The notes beneath the pieces were generated by a model. That model was not told where the DNA came from, made no database searches, and saw nothing but the letters and a program-made list of their open reading frames with translations. DNA of 64,000 nucleotides from CAWIJJ01 sp963836405 (lineage in GTDB: Bacteria; Acidobacteriota; Terriglobia; Bryobacterales; Bryobacteraceae), in assembly GCA_963836405.1 (NCBI GenBank), contig CAWIJL010000014.1:62001-126000 (forward strand). Reading direction: 5' to 3'. The position numbers and the translations under genes are program-made. Positions 44,514-53,043 of the stretch are shown here, in pieces (the first letter of the stretch is position 1; the number at the start of each line of letters is the position of its first letter).

Positions 44514-45079
44514 GCGGACCGCCTGCCAGGGAATGGAGCAATACGCGGCTCGTTCAGGAATGCCTCGAGGGCAGCGAGCACGCCTGGAACGCTCTCGTGG
44601 ACCGCTACAAGAACCTGATTTACTCTATCCCGGTGAAGTACGGCGCGCCGCCGCAGGATGCCGCGGACATCTTTCAAGCGGTCTGCCTCGACCTGTTTAA
44701 CGAACTGCCCCGGCTGCGCGATGCGGAGGCCCTCGCCGGCTGGCTGATCCGGACCGCCACCCACAAATGCTACCACTGGAAACAGGCGCAGCGATCCACA
44801 GGCGCGCTGGACGACAGTGAGCTGGAAACACGTGCGGCCGACGTGCCGGTTCCGCCCGATTTGTTGGCGGCTATCGAACGCGAGCAGATGGTGCGCGACA
44901 GCCTGCACCTGCTGCCGGCGCGGTGTAAGTGGATGATCGAGCTTCTCTTTTTTGAATTCCCTCCCATGCCTTACGAAGAGGTGGCCCGGCGGCTCAACCT
45001 GGCGCGGGGTTCGATCGGCTTTATCCGCGGGCGTTGTCTCAAACGGTTGAAGCGGATCCTTGAAGAGAAAGGGTTCTGA
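44510..45079 (+). CDS. ECF-type RNA polymerase sigma factor
   Basis: The 189-residue sigma factor has region 2 (EHAWNALVDRYKNLIYSI, DIFQAVCLDLFNELPRL, ALAGWLIRTATHKCYHWK) and region 4 (LPARCKWMIELLFF, PYEEVARRLNLARGSIGF, RGRCLKRLKRIL), with no region 1 or 3, the ECF layout. The ATG at 44510 overlaps the stop of the peptide-binding protein gene (ATGA), and its own stop overlaps the ATG of the TPR-CHAT gene (TGATG). It is therefore translated as part of the transporter-CHAT unit. A likely regulator is the zinc-finger protein at 48088. Confidence 0.92.
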   Translation: MSGPPAREWSNTRLVQECLEGSEHAWNALVDRYKNLIYSIPVKYGAPPQDAADIFQAVCLDLFNELPRLRDAEALAGWLIRTATHKCYHWKQAQRSTGALDDSELETRAADVPVPPDLLAAIEREQMVRDSLHLLPARCKWMIELLFFEFPPMPYEEVARRLNLARGSIGFIRGRCLKRLKRILEEKGF

Positions 45080-47922
45080 TGGACGTGGACGGGCTCGTGG
45101 AGCGGCTCTCCAGCGAGGCGCGTCCGGCAAACCGGAGGCGCATCTTGCTCGAGCACCGCGCCCTGTGGAACGCGGCGACCCTGGAGCGCTTCTACCAGGC
45201 CGTGGTCCGGCTCATCAACGTAGATATTCCGAAGGCCGACCGCGTGGCCCGCTCCGCCCTTTGGCTGGCGCTCCGGACCCCCGATCCGGCCGCGCGGGCA
45301 GCGAGCCTGCGCGCCATGGGACACGTCCTCGACCGGCAGCGGAGATACGCTCCGGCCCTCCGCCATTATGAGGAAGCGCGGCGCCTGTTCGCCGAACTCG
45401 GCAATCAGCTGGAAGTGGCGCGCACGCTCACCGCCAAGCTGCAGAGCCTGATTTATCTCGGCCGCTATGAGGAGGCGCGGGCGGCGGCCGCCGAGGCGCG
45501 CGAAGTTTTTTTGCGGGAAGGCGACCAGTTGCGGCTGGGCAGGCTCGACGCCAATCTGGGCAATCTGCTCCATCGCCAGGACCGGTTCGAGGAGGCCATG
45601 GACCTGTATGCGCACGCGCTCGAAGCCATGGAACGGATCGGCGAGCCGCGCGACGTCGCCATCGTGCTTCAGAACATGGCCACCTGCCAGATCGGGATGG
45701 GAGACTTCCGCAATGCGCTCGGGGTTTACGAGCGGGCGCGCGAGTATTGTGTCCGCCATGAGTTGCCCCTGATCGTAGCTGTGGCCGATTACAACATCGC
45801 CTACCTGTACTACCTGCGTGGGGAGTACACACACGCGATTGAGCTCTACAATGCCGCGCGCCAGCACTGCCACGCCTTGGGCGATGTTTACCGGGAAGCG
45901 CTGTGCGACCTGGATCAGTCGGAATTGTACGTGGAGTTGAACCTGAGCGAGGAGGGGGCGCACCTCGCCCGGCGCGCCCTGGCGGCGTTTCGCGACCTCG
46001 GCGTGAACTACGAAGCGGCCAAAGCTTTGACCAATCTCGCCATTTCCCGCACGCATCACGGGGAGACGGCGGAGGCCCTCGAATTATTCGAACGCGCCCG
46101 GGATCTCTTCGTGCGGGAAGGCAACCAGGCCTGGATTTCGACCATCGAACTGTACGAGGCCCTGGTCTACCACCGCCGGCGGCGCTTCGCCGAAGCGCAG
46201 GCCCTCTGCGAGAGCGCTTTCCGCTTCTTCGCCAATTCGTCCTTTTCCGGAAAGGCGGCCCTGTGCCAGATTCTCCTCGCGCGCATCCACCTGGATTCGG
46301 GGCGCCCGGACCAGGCCAGGAATGTCTGCGAGTGGGCTCTGGACCGTGCCGCGAAGGCGGAAAGCCCGGCGCTCGAGTACCAGGCGTATTTTGTGATGGG
46401 CCAGATCGAGGAAGCGCTTGGGGCCGCCGATGCGGCCTACGCGGCCTACTGCAAGGCCCACGAGAATCTCGAGAATCTGCGCAGTCATCTCAAGGCCGAT
46501 GAGATGAAAATCGCTTTTCTCAAAGACAAGCTGGAGGTGTACGAGGCGCTGGTCCGGATGTGCCTGTCCCGCGGCGGTGCCTCTTCCGAGGAAACGGCGT
46601 TTGCTTATATCGAACAGGCCAAATCGCGCAGCCTGGCGGACCTGATTGCGTTTCGTGCCCAGAACCTGCCTGCGCCCGTCAAGGTCCGGCGCATCCTGGT
46701 GGAACAAGTACGCACTTTGCGCGAGGAGTTGAACTGGCTGACCCGGGCGATTCAAACGCAGGAGGGCCGCGCGGCGACTGCGCGCGAACCAAAGCTCGAG
46801 AAACTGCGGCGCGCCGGACGCGAGTGCGAACAGAAACTGGTGGAAGCGATGGGTTGCTTACAACTCGAGGACCAGGAATTCGCAAGCTTGCAGACCGCCG
46901 CCTCGGTGGATCTCGACGCGATCCGATCGTCGATTCCACCGAGCGCCATGATGCTCCAGTATTACCGCGTCGAGGACACCATGCACGCCTGTGTGCTCAA
47001 CCGCGAGCGGCTCCGGATCGTGCCGCTCGGTTCGGCATCGCGCCTGCGCCGGAACCTGCAACTGCTTCGCTTCCAGCTCTCCAAGTTCCGGCTGGGGCCC
47101 GAATATCTGGCCACCTTTCGAAAACAATTACTGGAGGCGGCAAGCGGCCATTTGCAGGAATTCTACCGGAACCTGATCGCGCCGGTAGAGAAATACCTGA
47201 CGTCCGAGCACCTGATCGTCGCGCCCCACGACTTCCTGCACTACCTTCCCTTTCAGGCGCTGATGGACGGAGACGTGCCGCTCATTTCCCGCCACTCCCT
47301 CTCCTATACTCCGAGCGCCAGCGTCTACTATCTCTGCCACATCAAGGGTGGTTCTCGGGGAACCGGTTCGCTGGTTTTGGGCGTACCCGACGCGTCGGCT
47401 CCGCATATCGCGGACGAAGTCCGCGCCGTGGGCTCGATCCTGCCCGAGGCGCAGGTTTTCACCGGCGAGGATGCGACCTACGAAACCTTGCGGCGCGAAG
47501 GCGCCCATAGCCGTTTCATCCACATTGCCACGCACGGCTCGTTCCGGCGCGACAACCCGATGTTCTCGTCCATCCGGCTGGGAGACAGCCACCTCACCCT
47601 GTTCGACCTTTATCAGCTTCACCTGCCGGCCGAGTTGATCGCCCTGAGCGGCTGTGGGACGGGCTTGAACGTGGTCGTGGGCGGCGACGAACTGATGGGC
47701 TTGAAACGCGGACTGCTCTACGCCGGCGCTCAATGCCTCCTGCTGACGCTATGGGACGTGAATGACCGGAGCACTGCCGATTTCATGCAGCTGTTCTATC
47801 GGAACCTGCGCGGCGGCGCATCGAAAGCCGGGGCCCTGCAGGCGGCCACCGAAGAACTCCGTCGCGCCTATTCGCACCCGTTCTACTGGGCTCCCTTTAT
47901 GTTGGTCGGTAAGCACCAGTAG
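45079..47922 (+). CDS. TPR-CHAT caspase-like protease
   Basis: The 947-residue protein has an N-terminal and central TPR superhelix (about residues 60-460; for example YEEAREAAAEARE-like pairs, DRFEEAMDLYAHALEAMERI, GETAEALELFERARDLF) and a linker. The C-terminal CHAT domain (about 640-947) contains HDFLHYLPFQALMDG, the catalytic His819 in FIHIATHGSFRRD and the catalytic Cys859 in LIALSGCGTGLNVVVG. It ends with FYWAPFMLVGKHQ. CHAT proteins are cysteine proteases related to separase and caspases; some act in type III-E CRISPR defence. Both dyad residues are present, so it should be active. Its ATG overlaps the sigma gene stop. No signal peptide: cytoplasmic. Confidence 0.93.
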   Translation: MDVDGLVERLSSEARPANRRRILLEHRALWNAATLERFYQAVVRLINVDIPKADRVARSALWLALRTPDPAARAASLRAMGHVLDRQRRYAPALRHYEEARRLFAELGNQLEVARTLTAKLQSLIYLGRYEEARAAAAEAREVFLREGDQLRLGRLDANLGNLLHRQDRFEEAMDLYAHALEAMERIGEPRDVAIVLQNMATCQIGMGDFRNALGVYERAREYCVRHELPLIVAVADYNIAYLYYLRGEYTHAIELYNAARQHCHALGDVYREALCDLDQSELYVELNLSEEGAHLARRALAAFRDLGVNYEAAKALTNLAISRTHHGETAEALELFERARDLFVREGNQAWISTIELYEALVYHRRRRFAEAQALCESAFRFFANSSFSGKAALCQILLARIHLDSGRPDQARNVCEWALDRAAKAESPALEYQAYFVMGQIEEALGAADAAYAAYCKAHENLENLRSHLKADEMKIAFLKDKLEVYEALVRMCLSRGGASSEETAFAYIEQAKSRSLADLIAFRAQNLPAPVKVRRILVEQVRTLREELNWLTRAIQTQEGRAATAREPKLEKLRRAGRECEQKLVEAMGCLQLEDQEFASLQTAASVDLDAIRSSIPPSAMMLQYYRVEDTMHACVLNRERLRIVPLGSASRLRRNLQLLRFQLSKFRLGPEYLATFRKQLLEAASGHLQEFYRNLIAPVEKYLTSEHLIVAPHDFLHYLPFQALMDGDVPLISRHSLSYTPSASVYYLCHIKGGSRGTGSLVLGVPDASAPHIADEVRAVGSILPEAQVFTGEDATYETLRREGAHSRFIHIATHGSFRRDNPMFSSIRLGDSHLTLFDLYQLHLPAELIALSGCGTGLNVVVGGDELMGLKRGLLYAGAQCLLLTLWDVNDRSTADFMQLFYRNLRGGASKAGALQAATEELRRAYSHPFYWAPFMLVGKHQ

Positions 47923-48087
47923 GCTTCCTCGAAATCGCATTAACGTTAGTACTATAGGGTTCGTGGAACTATCAGGCGAAAAATAATTCCGCAAAGTATA
48001 TCCGCGAGCCGCGCCTCACACCCCTTTTGTTAAGAATTATAAGTAGCCTGGATTTCTTCGATTGGCGGAAAGAAAGGTTGGAGAGAG

Positions 48088-48774
48088 ATGAAGCATTACG
48101 GCATCAACCAATGGGTTGATTTTGCGAGGAACCTGCTGGACGAAACCGGTGAGATAACCATGCGCAGCCATCTGGCAGCGGGCTGCGCCGACTGTGGAGA
48201 GGTCGCCGTATTTACCGCGCGGATGACCGGTATCTGCCGCGAAATGGCCGCTCAGGCGGCGCCCGACGACGTGGTCAGGCGCGCCCGTGCAATCTTCCCG
48301 ATTCAGTTGGAGCCCCGGAAGAAACGTATCTTCCGCATTCCCGTGGAATTGATCTACGACAGCTTTCTGGTGCCCGCGCACGCGGGACTGCGGTCCACAT
48401 GGCAAGTGGGCTGGCAGGCGCTCTACCGGGCGGGAGACTGCTCGTTGGATTTGCGCATCGAACCGGAGATGCGCTCCGCGCGCGCCGCCATGATCGGGCA
48501 GGTATCCAACCACGTCGTCCCCGACGATCACATGTCGGATCTCGCGGTATGCATCCGCTCCGGAAAACTGATCGTGGCCGAGACGCGCAGCAATCGGTAC
48601 GGCGAGTTTCAACTCGAGTACGAGCAACAGAGGCGATTGCAGCTCTGTGTCTACCTGGACGAAGGAACGCGGTGTATTCAAGTTGGTTTGAAGAGCGTTG
48701 GTACAGACAAGCCGGCGGCTATGGACCGCCTGCGGGCAGGCTCGGAAACGGGCAAGAAATCCGGCAATCGATAG
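48088..48774 (+). CDS. Zinc-finger anti-sigma-like protein with C-terminal beta domain
   Basis: This 228-residue soluble protein has HLAAGCADCGE near residue 28, an H-x4-C-x2-C motif like the zinc-containing anti-sigma fold, inside a helical N-terminal region that runs to about residue 75. The C-terminal part (WQALYRAGDCSLDLRIEPE, VSNHVVPDDHMSDLAVCI, NRYGEFQLEYEQQRRLQ) looks like a transthyretin/carboxypeptidase-regulatory-type beta domain. There is no membrane segment. A good ribosome binding site (GGAGAGAG) precedes the ATG. The sigma and CHAT genes upstream and the subtilase downstream suggest it is the cognate anti-sigma factor; this is inference. Confidence 0.72.
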   Translation: MKHYGINQWVDFARNLLDETGEITMRSHLAAGCADCGEVAVFTARMTGICREMAAQAAPDDVVRRARAIFPIQLEPRKKRIFRIPVELIYDSFLVPAHAGLRSTWQVGWQALYRAGDCSLDLRIEPEMRSARAAMIGQVSNHVVPDDHMSDLAVCIRSGKLIVAETRSNRYGEFQLEYEQQRRLQLCVYLDEGTRCIQVGLKSVGTDKPAAMDRLRAGSETGKKSGNR

Positions 48775-48793
48775 ACCGGTAACGGACGCTGAT

Positions 48794-50155
48794 ATGAAAC
48801 GAAACACTCTGGCACGAGTTTCTCTTCTTTTGTTCACGTTCCTGTTGGGAGCGTTTGCCGAGGACAAGATTATTGTCCGGGCGGATCCGGCCGCGCTGAA
48901 GCTATTGGCGCAGGTTTATTCGAATCTGGGCGTGAAAGTCGGTGGGTCGCTCGACGGTTCCGGCCAGGTAGCGGTGTTGACGCTGCCGTCCGGTCCCCTC
49001 GGTTCATGGATCGCCAATTTGATGAGGCAGTATCCGGGCGTGCTGGGAGTCGAGCCGGACGCGCCGGTGAGACTGCCGCTCCGTTCCGCCGCGGGAATGC
49101 CGGCTTCGGCTTTGCCCAAAGTGCCGCCGCTGCACGGACCGAAGTCGAGTTACTACAACGGCAACGCGGTCTGGGGTCCTTATGTGAACCAGCCGGCCGC
49201 CGGAATCGTCGGCATCGACGCCGCGCAAAGGCTGTCGACGGGTAAGGGAGCGCTGGTCGCGACCATTGACACCGGCGTGGATTTTTCCCATCCGGCGCTC
49301 CGTGGCTCGCTCGTTCCGGGAATCGACCTGACCCGCAGGGGCGGCATCGGCGACGAATCCAGCGATCTGAACCAGGAGACCACTCCCATCCTCGACCAGG
49401 AGACCACGCCGATTCTGGATGGAACCGGCACGATCGTTCTGAACCAGGAGACTACCCCCATTCTCGATCAGGAAACAACGCCGATTCTCGATCAGGAAAC
49501 CACGCCGATTCTCGATAACCGGCTGCCGCCGGCCCTGGGCCACGGCACCATGGTGGCAGGGTTGATTCACCTCGTGGCTCCAGACGCCATGATCATGCCC
49601 GTGAAGGCATTCGACGCAAACGGTTCCGCCAGCGTGTCCCAGGTAATCGCGGCCATTTACATCGCGGTGATGCGGGGAGCGGATGTCATAAACATGAGTT
49701 TCAGCACGACGCAACCGTCCGACGAACTTCGGAAAGCGATTTCGTATGCAGTCGCGCGCGGAGTGATTTGTGTTGCCGCGGTGGGCAATGACGGGCGCGA
49801 GGTCAGCGTCTATCCGGCCGCCTACGATTCCATCGTCGGCGTTGGATCCACCAACGGCTCCGATGTGCGGAGTTCGTTTTCGAACTTCGGCGCAGCGGTT
49901 ATGCTGGCCGCTCCGGGTGAGGGCGTCATCACGACTTATCCGAGGAACCGCTATGCAGCCGGCTGGGGCACCTCGTTCAGCACGCCTTTGGTATCGGGCG
50001 CGGCGGCGATGCTGGTGCAATTATCCGGTAGAATCTCGATTTCCTCCGCCGTCAAGGACCTCTCTCAAGCGGTGCCTGTCGGGCAGGGACTCGGGGCCGG
50101 CCGGTTGGACTTGGTCAGGGCGTTGAATTATCAGTTAGTCAACAAGGGCAGGTAG
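48794..50155 (+). CDS. Secreted subtilisin-like (S8) serine protease with octapeptide repeats
   Basis: The 453-residue protease has a signal peptide (MKRNTLARVSLLLFTFLLGAFA), an inhibitor-I9-like propeptide, and the S8 catalytic domain with Asp159 (VATIDTGVDFSHPALRG), His250 (GHGTMVAGLIHLVAPDA) and Ser394 (GWGTSFSTPLVSGAAAML). Between Asp and His there is an array of octapeptides built on QETTPILD (residues 194-241), replacing the normal short loop. No C-terminal anchor is seen. The start at 48794 puts the leader at the N-terminus; the frame opens further upstream inside the preceding gene. Probably the exported effector of the neighbouring sigma/CHAT locus. Confidence 0.92.
   Translation: MKRNTLARVSLLLFTFLLGAFAEDKIIVRADPAALKLLAQVYSNLGVKVGGSLDGSGQVAVLTLPSGPLGSWIANLMRQYPGVLGVEPDAPVRLPLRSAAGMPASALPKVPPLHGPKSSYYNGNAVWGPYVNQPAAGIVGIDAAQRLSTGKGALVATIDTGVDFSHPALRGSLVPGIDLTRRGGIGDESSDLNQETTPILDQETTPILDGTGTIVLNQETTPILDQETTPILDQETTPILDNRLPPALGHGTMVAGLIHLVAPDAMIMPVKAFDANGSASVSQVIAAIYIAVMRGADVINMSFSTTQPSDELRKAISYAVARGVICVAAVGNDGREVSVYPAAYDSIVGVGSTNGSDVRSSFSNFGAAVMLAAPGEGVITTYPRNRYAAGWGTSFSTPLVSGAAAMLVQLSGRISISSAVKDLSQAVPVGQGLGAGRLDLVRALNYQLVNKGR
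49373..49516 (+). repeat. In-frame 24-bp repeats encoding QETTPILD in a subtilase
   Basis: Six consecutive 24-bp units: five encode QETTPILD exactly and the third (GTGTIVLN) is a diverged unit of the same length. The nucleotide copies differ at third positions (gag/gaa, acc/act/aca, cag kept), so the peptide rather than the DNA appears to be conserved. The array lies between catalytic Asp159 and His250. Confidence 0.9.
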
Positions 50156-50228
50156 CGGCCGGCTCGGGGACGAATCCACAGGGGTGCCAGGGGCAATGAA
50201 CAGGAATGCGTTGCGTAAGGAAAAGCAG

Positions 50229-50675
50229 ATGACCGCCGAGAACTTTGCGAAATATCGGAGGATGACGGGCACTGACAGCGTGGCCGGCGAAGCCACCGCG
50301 GGGGCCAACCACCGGCTCGATCCGGTTGGACCGGCCCCCCGCCTTATCGGCGTAGCCGATTCGCTCTCCAGTGGTTGCCGGATGGGTTGCACGAACGCGT
50401 CCGGCGCGGACGTGGCCCACAACGACGACGTGCCGATCTGGCTGGCGGCGTTGATTGCCATCAGTTGTCGCGCTTCCGCCAACGGGGAGGGCCATCCCGT
50501 CAGTTGGACCTGCATTTCCGGGCGCGCCTACTACACCAACCCGGGAACCGATGCGGAAACCATACAGCCGCTCGGGGTCCGGCTGGAACGGGGCCGCACA
50601 CTGTCGGTGAGTTGGGCGCCTGGAGAAACCGAATATACGCTCGAGATTTTCGGGGGACTGGAGCATTGCGCGTGA
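50229..50675 (+). CDS. Small unknown protein following the subtilase
   Basis: The 148-residue product (MTAENFAKYRRMTGTDSV onward) has an N-terminal low-complexity part, one hydrophobic segment (VPIWLAALIAISCRASA) and a C-terminal part that looks beta-rich (HPVSWTCISGRAYYTNPG, LSVSWAPGETEYTLEIFG). It has five cysteines. The ATG at 50229 has AAGGA six bases upstream; ATG 50196 is an alternative start. It begins 74 bp after the protease and overlaps the next gene by four bases. I do not recognise the family. Confidence 0.55.
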   Translation: MTAENFAKYRRMTGTDSVAGEATAGANHRLDPVGPAPRLIGVADSLSSGCRMGCTNASGADVAHNDDVPIWLAALIAISCRASANGEGHPVSWTCISGRAYYTNPGTDAETIQPLGVRLERGRTLSVSWAPGETEYTLEIFGGLEHCA

Positions 50676-50884
50676 AGAAATCGGTCGTCCGGAGACAAGT
50701 CGCGCCCGTTCTTCCGCGCGCCGCCGCGAAGCGGAATATCGAAGAGGAGTTCCTCACCGAGTTGCGCCACCGGCGCGAGCGGTTGGATCATTGGATCCGG
50801 CTGATCCACGCCGAGGCGAAGAGGGAATCGCGCCAGGCGAGGTCCACCCGCGCCGCAGGTCTCCACCGGCCCCCCGGGGATTAA
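50672..50884 (+). CDS. Small basic coiled-coil-like protein, hypothetical
   Basis: This 70-codon frame starts with GTG overlapping the stop of the preceding gene (GTGA). The product is strongly basic and helical in character (NIEEEFLTELRHRRERLDHW, IRLIHAEAKRESRQARSTR). Coupling to the upstream gene is the main support for it being real. No family is recognised. It is the last gene of the sigma/CHAT/subtilase region before a 220-bp intergenic stretch. Confidence 0.45.
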   Translation: MKKSVVRRQVAPVLPRAAAKRNIEEEFLTELRHRRERLDHWIRLIHAEAKRESRQARSTRAAGLHRPPGD

Positions 50885-50967
50885 CGCCTGAGCTTGCTCA
50901 GAATATCGCGAAATCGCTTTTTCACAATTCTCACGCGCCCGACCCGTACCGAGCAGCGACCGTAAGA

Positions 50968-51075
50968 AGCCGTGAAAAATTGCCAATCACCGCTCAGTAA
51001 CAAGTCCTGGTTTCCGAAGAGCTTACCGAGCCCCGACCGTTAGGGAGGGATGTTCGACCCCAATTTTTCACGGCT
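50968..51075. repeat. 15-bp perfect inverted repeat with 78-bp spacer
   Basis: AGCCGTGAAAAATTG at 50968-50982 is exactly complementary to CAATTTTTCACGGCT at 51061-51075. It lies in the gap after the small basic gene and ends 28 bp before the DUF2961 coding end. The arms are too far apart for a simple terminator; it may be a structured RNA end or a relic of a small insertion. Confidence 0.6.
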
Positions 51076-51103
51076 CAGGGAGCGGCCCCTTTCCCGCATC
51101 CTG

Positions 51104-52247
51104 CTAAGCCGTTCGCACCTGCGGAAGCCGGGCGTCCACCGCCGGCAGCGCCGGGAAGTCCGTATAAGGCGCGGCCTGATACCAGTAAGCGCACGAGAAG
51201 AAGTTGTCGCCGCGATCGTTGGCGTGACCGTGCTCCATCGTGTGTTTGAGATAGCGGTCAAACGTTACCGGGTTATCGCCGTGCCACCGGTAGCAAAGGT
51301 AGCGGCCTCCCGTCCGTTCCGGGTTAACGATCAGGGGAGCGCCGTACATGCGGTGCGCAAAGGGCTGCGCTCCGTCACGCCCGCCGAAGTTCCAACTTCC
51401 CAGAAAATAATCCTCCGATCCCGTGCCGACGATGGCCGGCTTCGTTTCGTCGTCTACGAAGATCATATCGTCGCCCTCTCCCCACCAGCCGGGCGCGTTC
51501 AGTAGCACGCCGAGAGTGACACCCATCAGGTGCCCCCGCCCGCGCGCTTCCATGTAGACGTGGTTCAGCTTGCCGTCCGGGTTGAGCTTTTGGCCTCCCG
51601 CGACCGCCGGCGCCGGCACGCAAGGCGCCGACTGCCGGTACTGCGCATGAAAGTAGAGCGCGTCGTCCGGAAGCGCGGACATCGCCTGGTAATCGATGTT
51701 CGAGTAGAACGACCCGACCTCCAGCTTTCCTTCGTTGGTGACGGTTATCCGCGCTCCGCGCCGGTACGGCATGGCGAAGTAACAGTTCAGCGAGCGTCCC
51801 GGCGAGCAGGCGAGATATTGCGATTCGTAGACCTGGTACGAATTCAGATTCAAGCCGAAAAAATCCCCGATCGGGAACTTCCACGCTCGGCTTCGGATTG
51901 CCGTCCCAGTAGGCCCGCAGCACCAGTTCCTTCAGGTGGTCGCCGCTGCGCGCCGAGATGGTAAACCAGATGTGGCTGATTACTCCGGCCCCGGACGCGT
52001 TGAATACCTCGTAGACTCCGGCGGGCTGGATGTTCCAGGCATCGCGATTCCCGCCGGTCTTATCGAAACTGGATTGCTTCAACGAACGATAGTTCAGCGC
52101 CCTCGAATACGATGGTAACTGGACGCTGTCTCCGCCCCGCTGCGACTGTCCCTGGGCCTGTGCCGCGACCGGCGCCGCGGCCGCCAATCCACTCGCCGTC
52201 AACAGGCGGTGGAGAAATCCTCGCCGGCCGTTTCCTGCCGTTTCCAT
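51104..52247 (-). pseudogene. DUF2961 family exported protein, frameshifted
   Basis: The N-terminal frame (leader GRRGFLHRLLTASGLAAAA, then LKELVLRAYWDGNPKPSVEV) runs to about codon 125. At about 51872 the coding signal jumps frame and continues as IGDFFGLNLNSYQVYESQ through PGWWGEGDDMIFVDDETKP, GTGSEDYFLGSWNFGG and YRWHGDNPVTFDRYLKHTME to the stop. Deleting one base gives a 380-residue DUF2961 protein of normal size. DUF2961 proteins are secreted and linked with polysaccharide use; some are fructofuran-type glycosidases. Start at 52247 has GAGG upstream; it lies next to the stop of the SGNH gene. Confidence 0.82.
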
Positions 52248-52255
52248 TTCGTGCC

Positions 52256-52996
52256 TCACTTTCCCAGTGCCTGCGCGATGGCTTTCTCTGCCAGCGGCGC
52301 CATAACCTGGTAGCCGGCGGCGTTCGGATGCAATCCGTCACCGGTCAATTCCGCTTTGAAAAATCCTTTGTCGTCCACCATGGCGGAAAAATAGTCCAGA
52401 TACACAGCGCCTGTGTGCGCGGCATAGTCTTTCATCCACTTGTTCAACGCAAGTATCTTTTCCGGAGGCCGCGCCGCGGTCTGGGGCCGGTGATAATCGC
52501 AAACCGGCATTACCGAGGACATCACGACCTTTATGTTGTTGGCGCGCGCGATATCCGCCATCGCCATCAGGTTATTCTCGATCGATTCCAGGCTGACCGG
52601 CCCGATGTTACCGCCAATGTCGTTAGTGCCGGCCAGAATCACTACCGCACGCGGTTTGTGGGCGATAACATCGGGATAAAATCTCAGCAGCATTTGCGCC
52701 GTGACCTGCCCGCTAATGCCGCGATTGATGTAAGGCTTGCCCGGGAAAAAACTGCTGCCGTTGTTGCCGCGACCCCACCCGTCCGTAATCGAATCGCCCA
52801 TGAACACCACGCGGTCCTCGCCCGCCGCGGGCGGCGGAATCTTCTGGTTGTCGGCCGCGTACCGGCGCGTGTTGCCATAGTCGTTGACCAGTTGGTATAC
52901 GCTCTGCATGGCGTACGGGATGCCGGGAGGAGCCGGCGGCTGCTGCGGCTGGCACCAGGCCGCGGTCGCCAAAACGAGGGCAAGCGGAATTCGCAT
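52256..52996 (-). CDS. SGNH/GDSL-type esterase, exported
   Basis: The 246-residue protein has a short leader (RIPLALVLATAAWCQPQ) and the four SGNH blocks: Ser in RVVFMGDSITDGWG, Gly in INRGISGQVTAQ, Asn in VVILAGTNDIGGNI and His/Asp in TGDGLHPNAAGYQVM. It likely removes acetyl or similar esters from carbohydrates. It is divergent from the M28 peptidase (47 bp between starts) and runs into the DUF2961 gene. Confidence 0.93.
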   Translation of the reverse strand: MRIPLALVLATAAWCQPQQPPAPPGIPYAMQSVYQLVNDYGNTRRYAADNQKIPPPAAGEDRVVFMGDSITDGWGRGNNGSSFFPGKPYINRGISGQVTAQMLLRFYPDVIAHKPRAVVILAGTNDIGGNIGPVSLESIENNLMAMADIARANNIKVVMSSVMPVCDYHRPQTAARPPEKILALNKWMKDYAAHTGAVYLDYFSAMVDDKGFFKAELTGDGLHPNAAGYQVMAPLAEKAIAQALGK

Positions 52997-53043
52997 GTCC
53001 GATATTGTATTTCACTCAAACCGAAGTGGGGTATTCTGTGGCA

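Noticed and set aside
49373..49516. CRISPR-like repeat array
   Set aside because: Units are contiguous 24-bp codon repeats inside a protease gene without spacers; no cas genes are present.
45079..50884. Type III-E CRISPR (Craspase) or gasdermin system
   Set aside because: TPR-CHAT and a sigma factor are present, but there is no gRAMP effector or CRISPR array, and neither small protein resembles a gasdermin.
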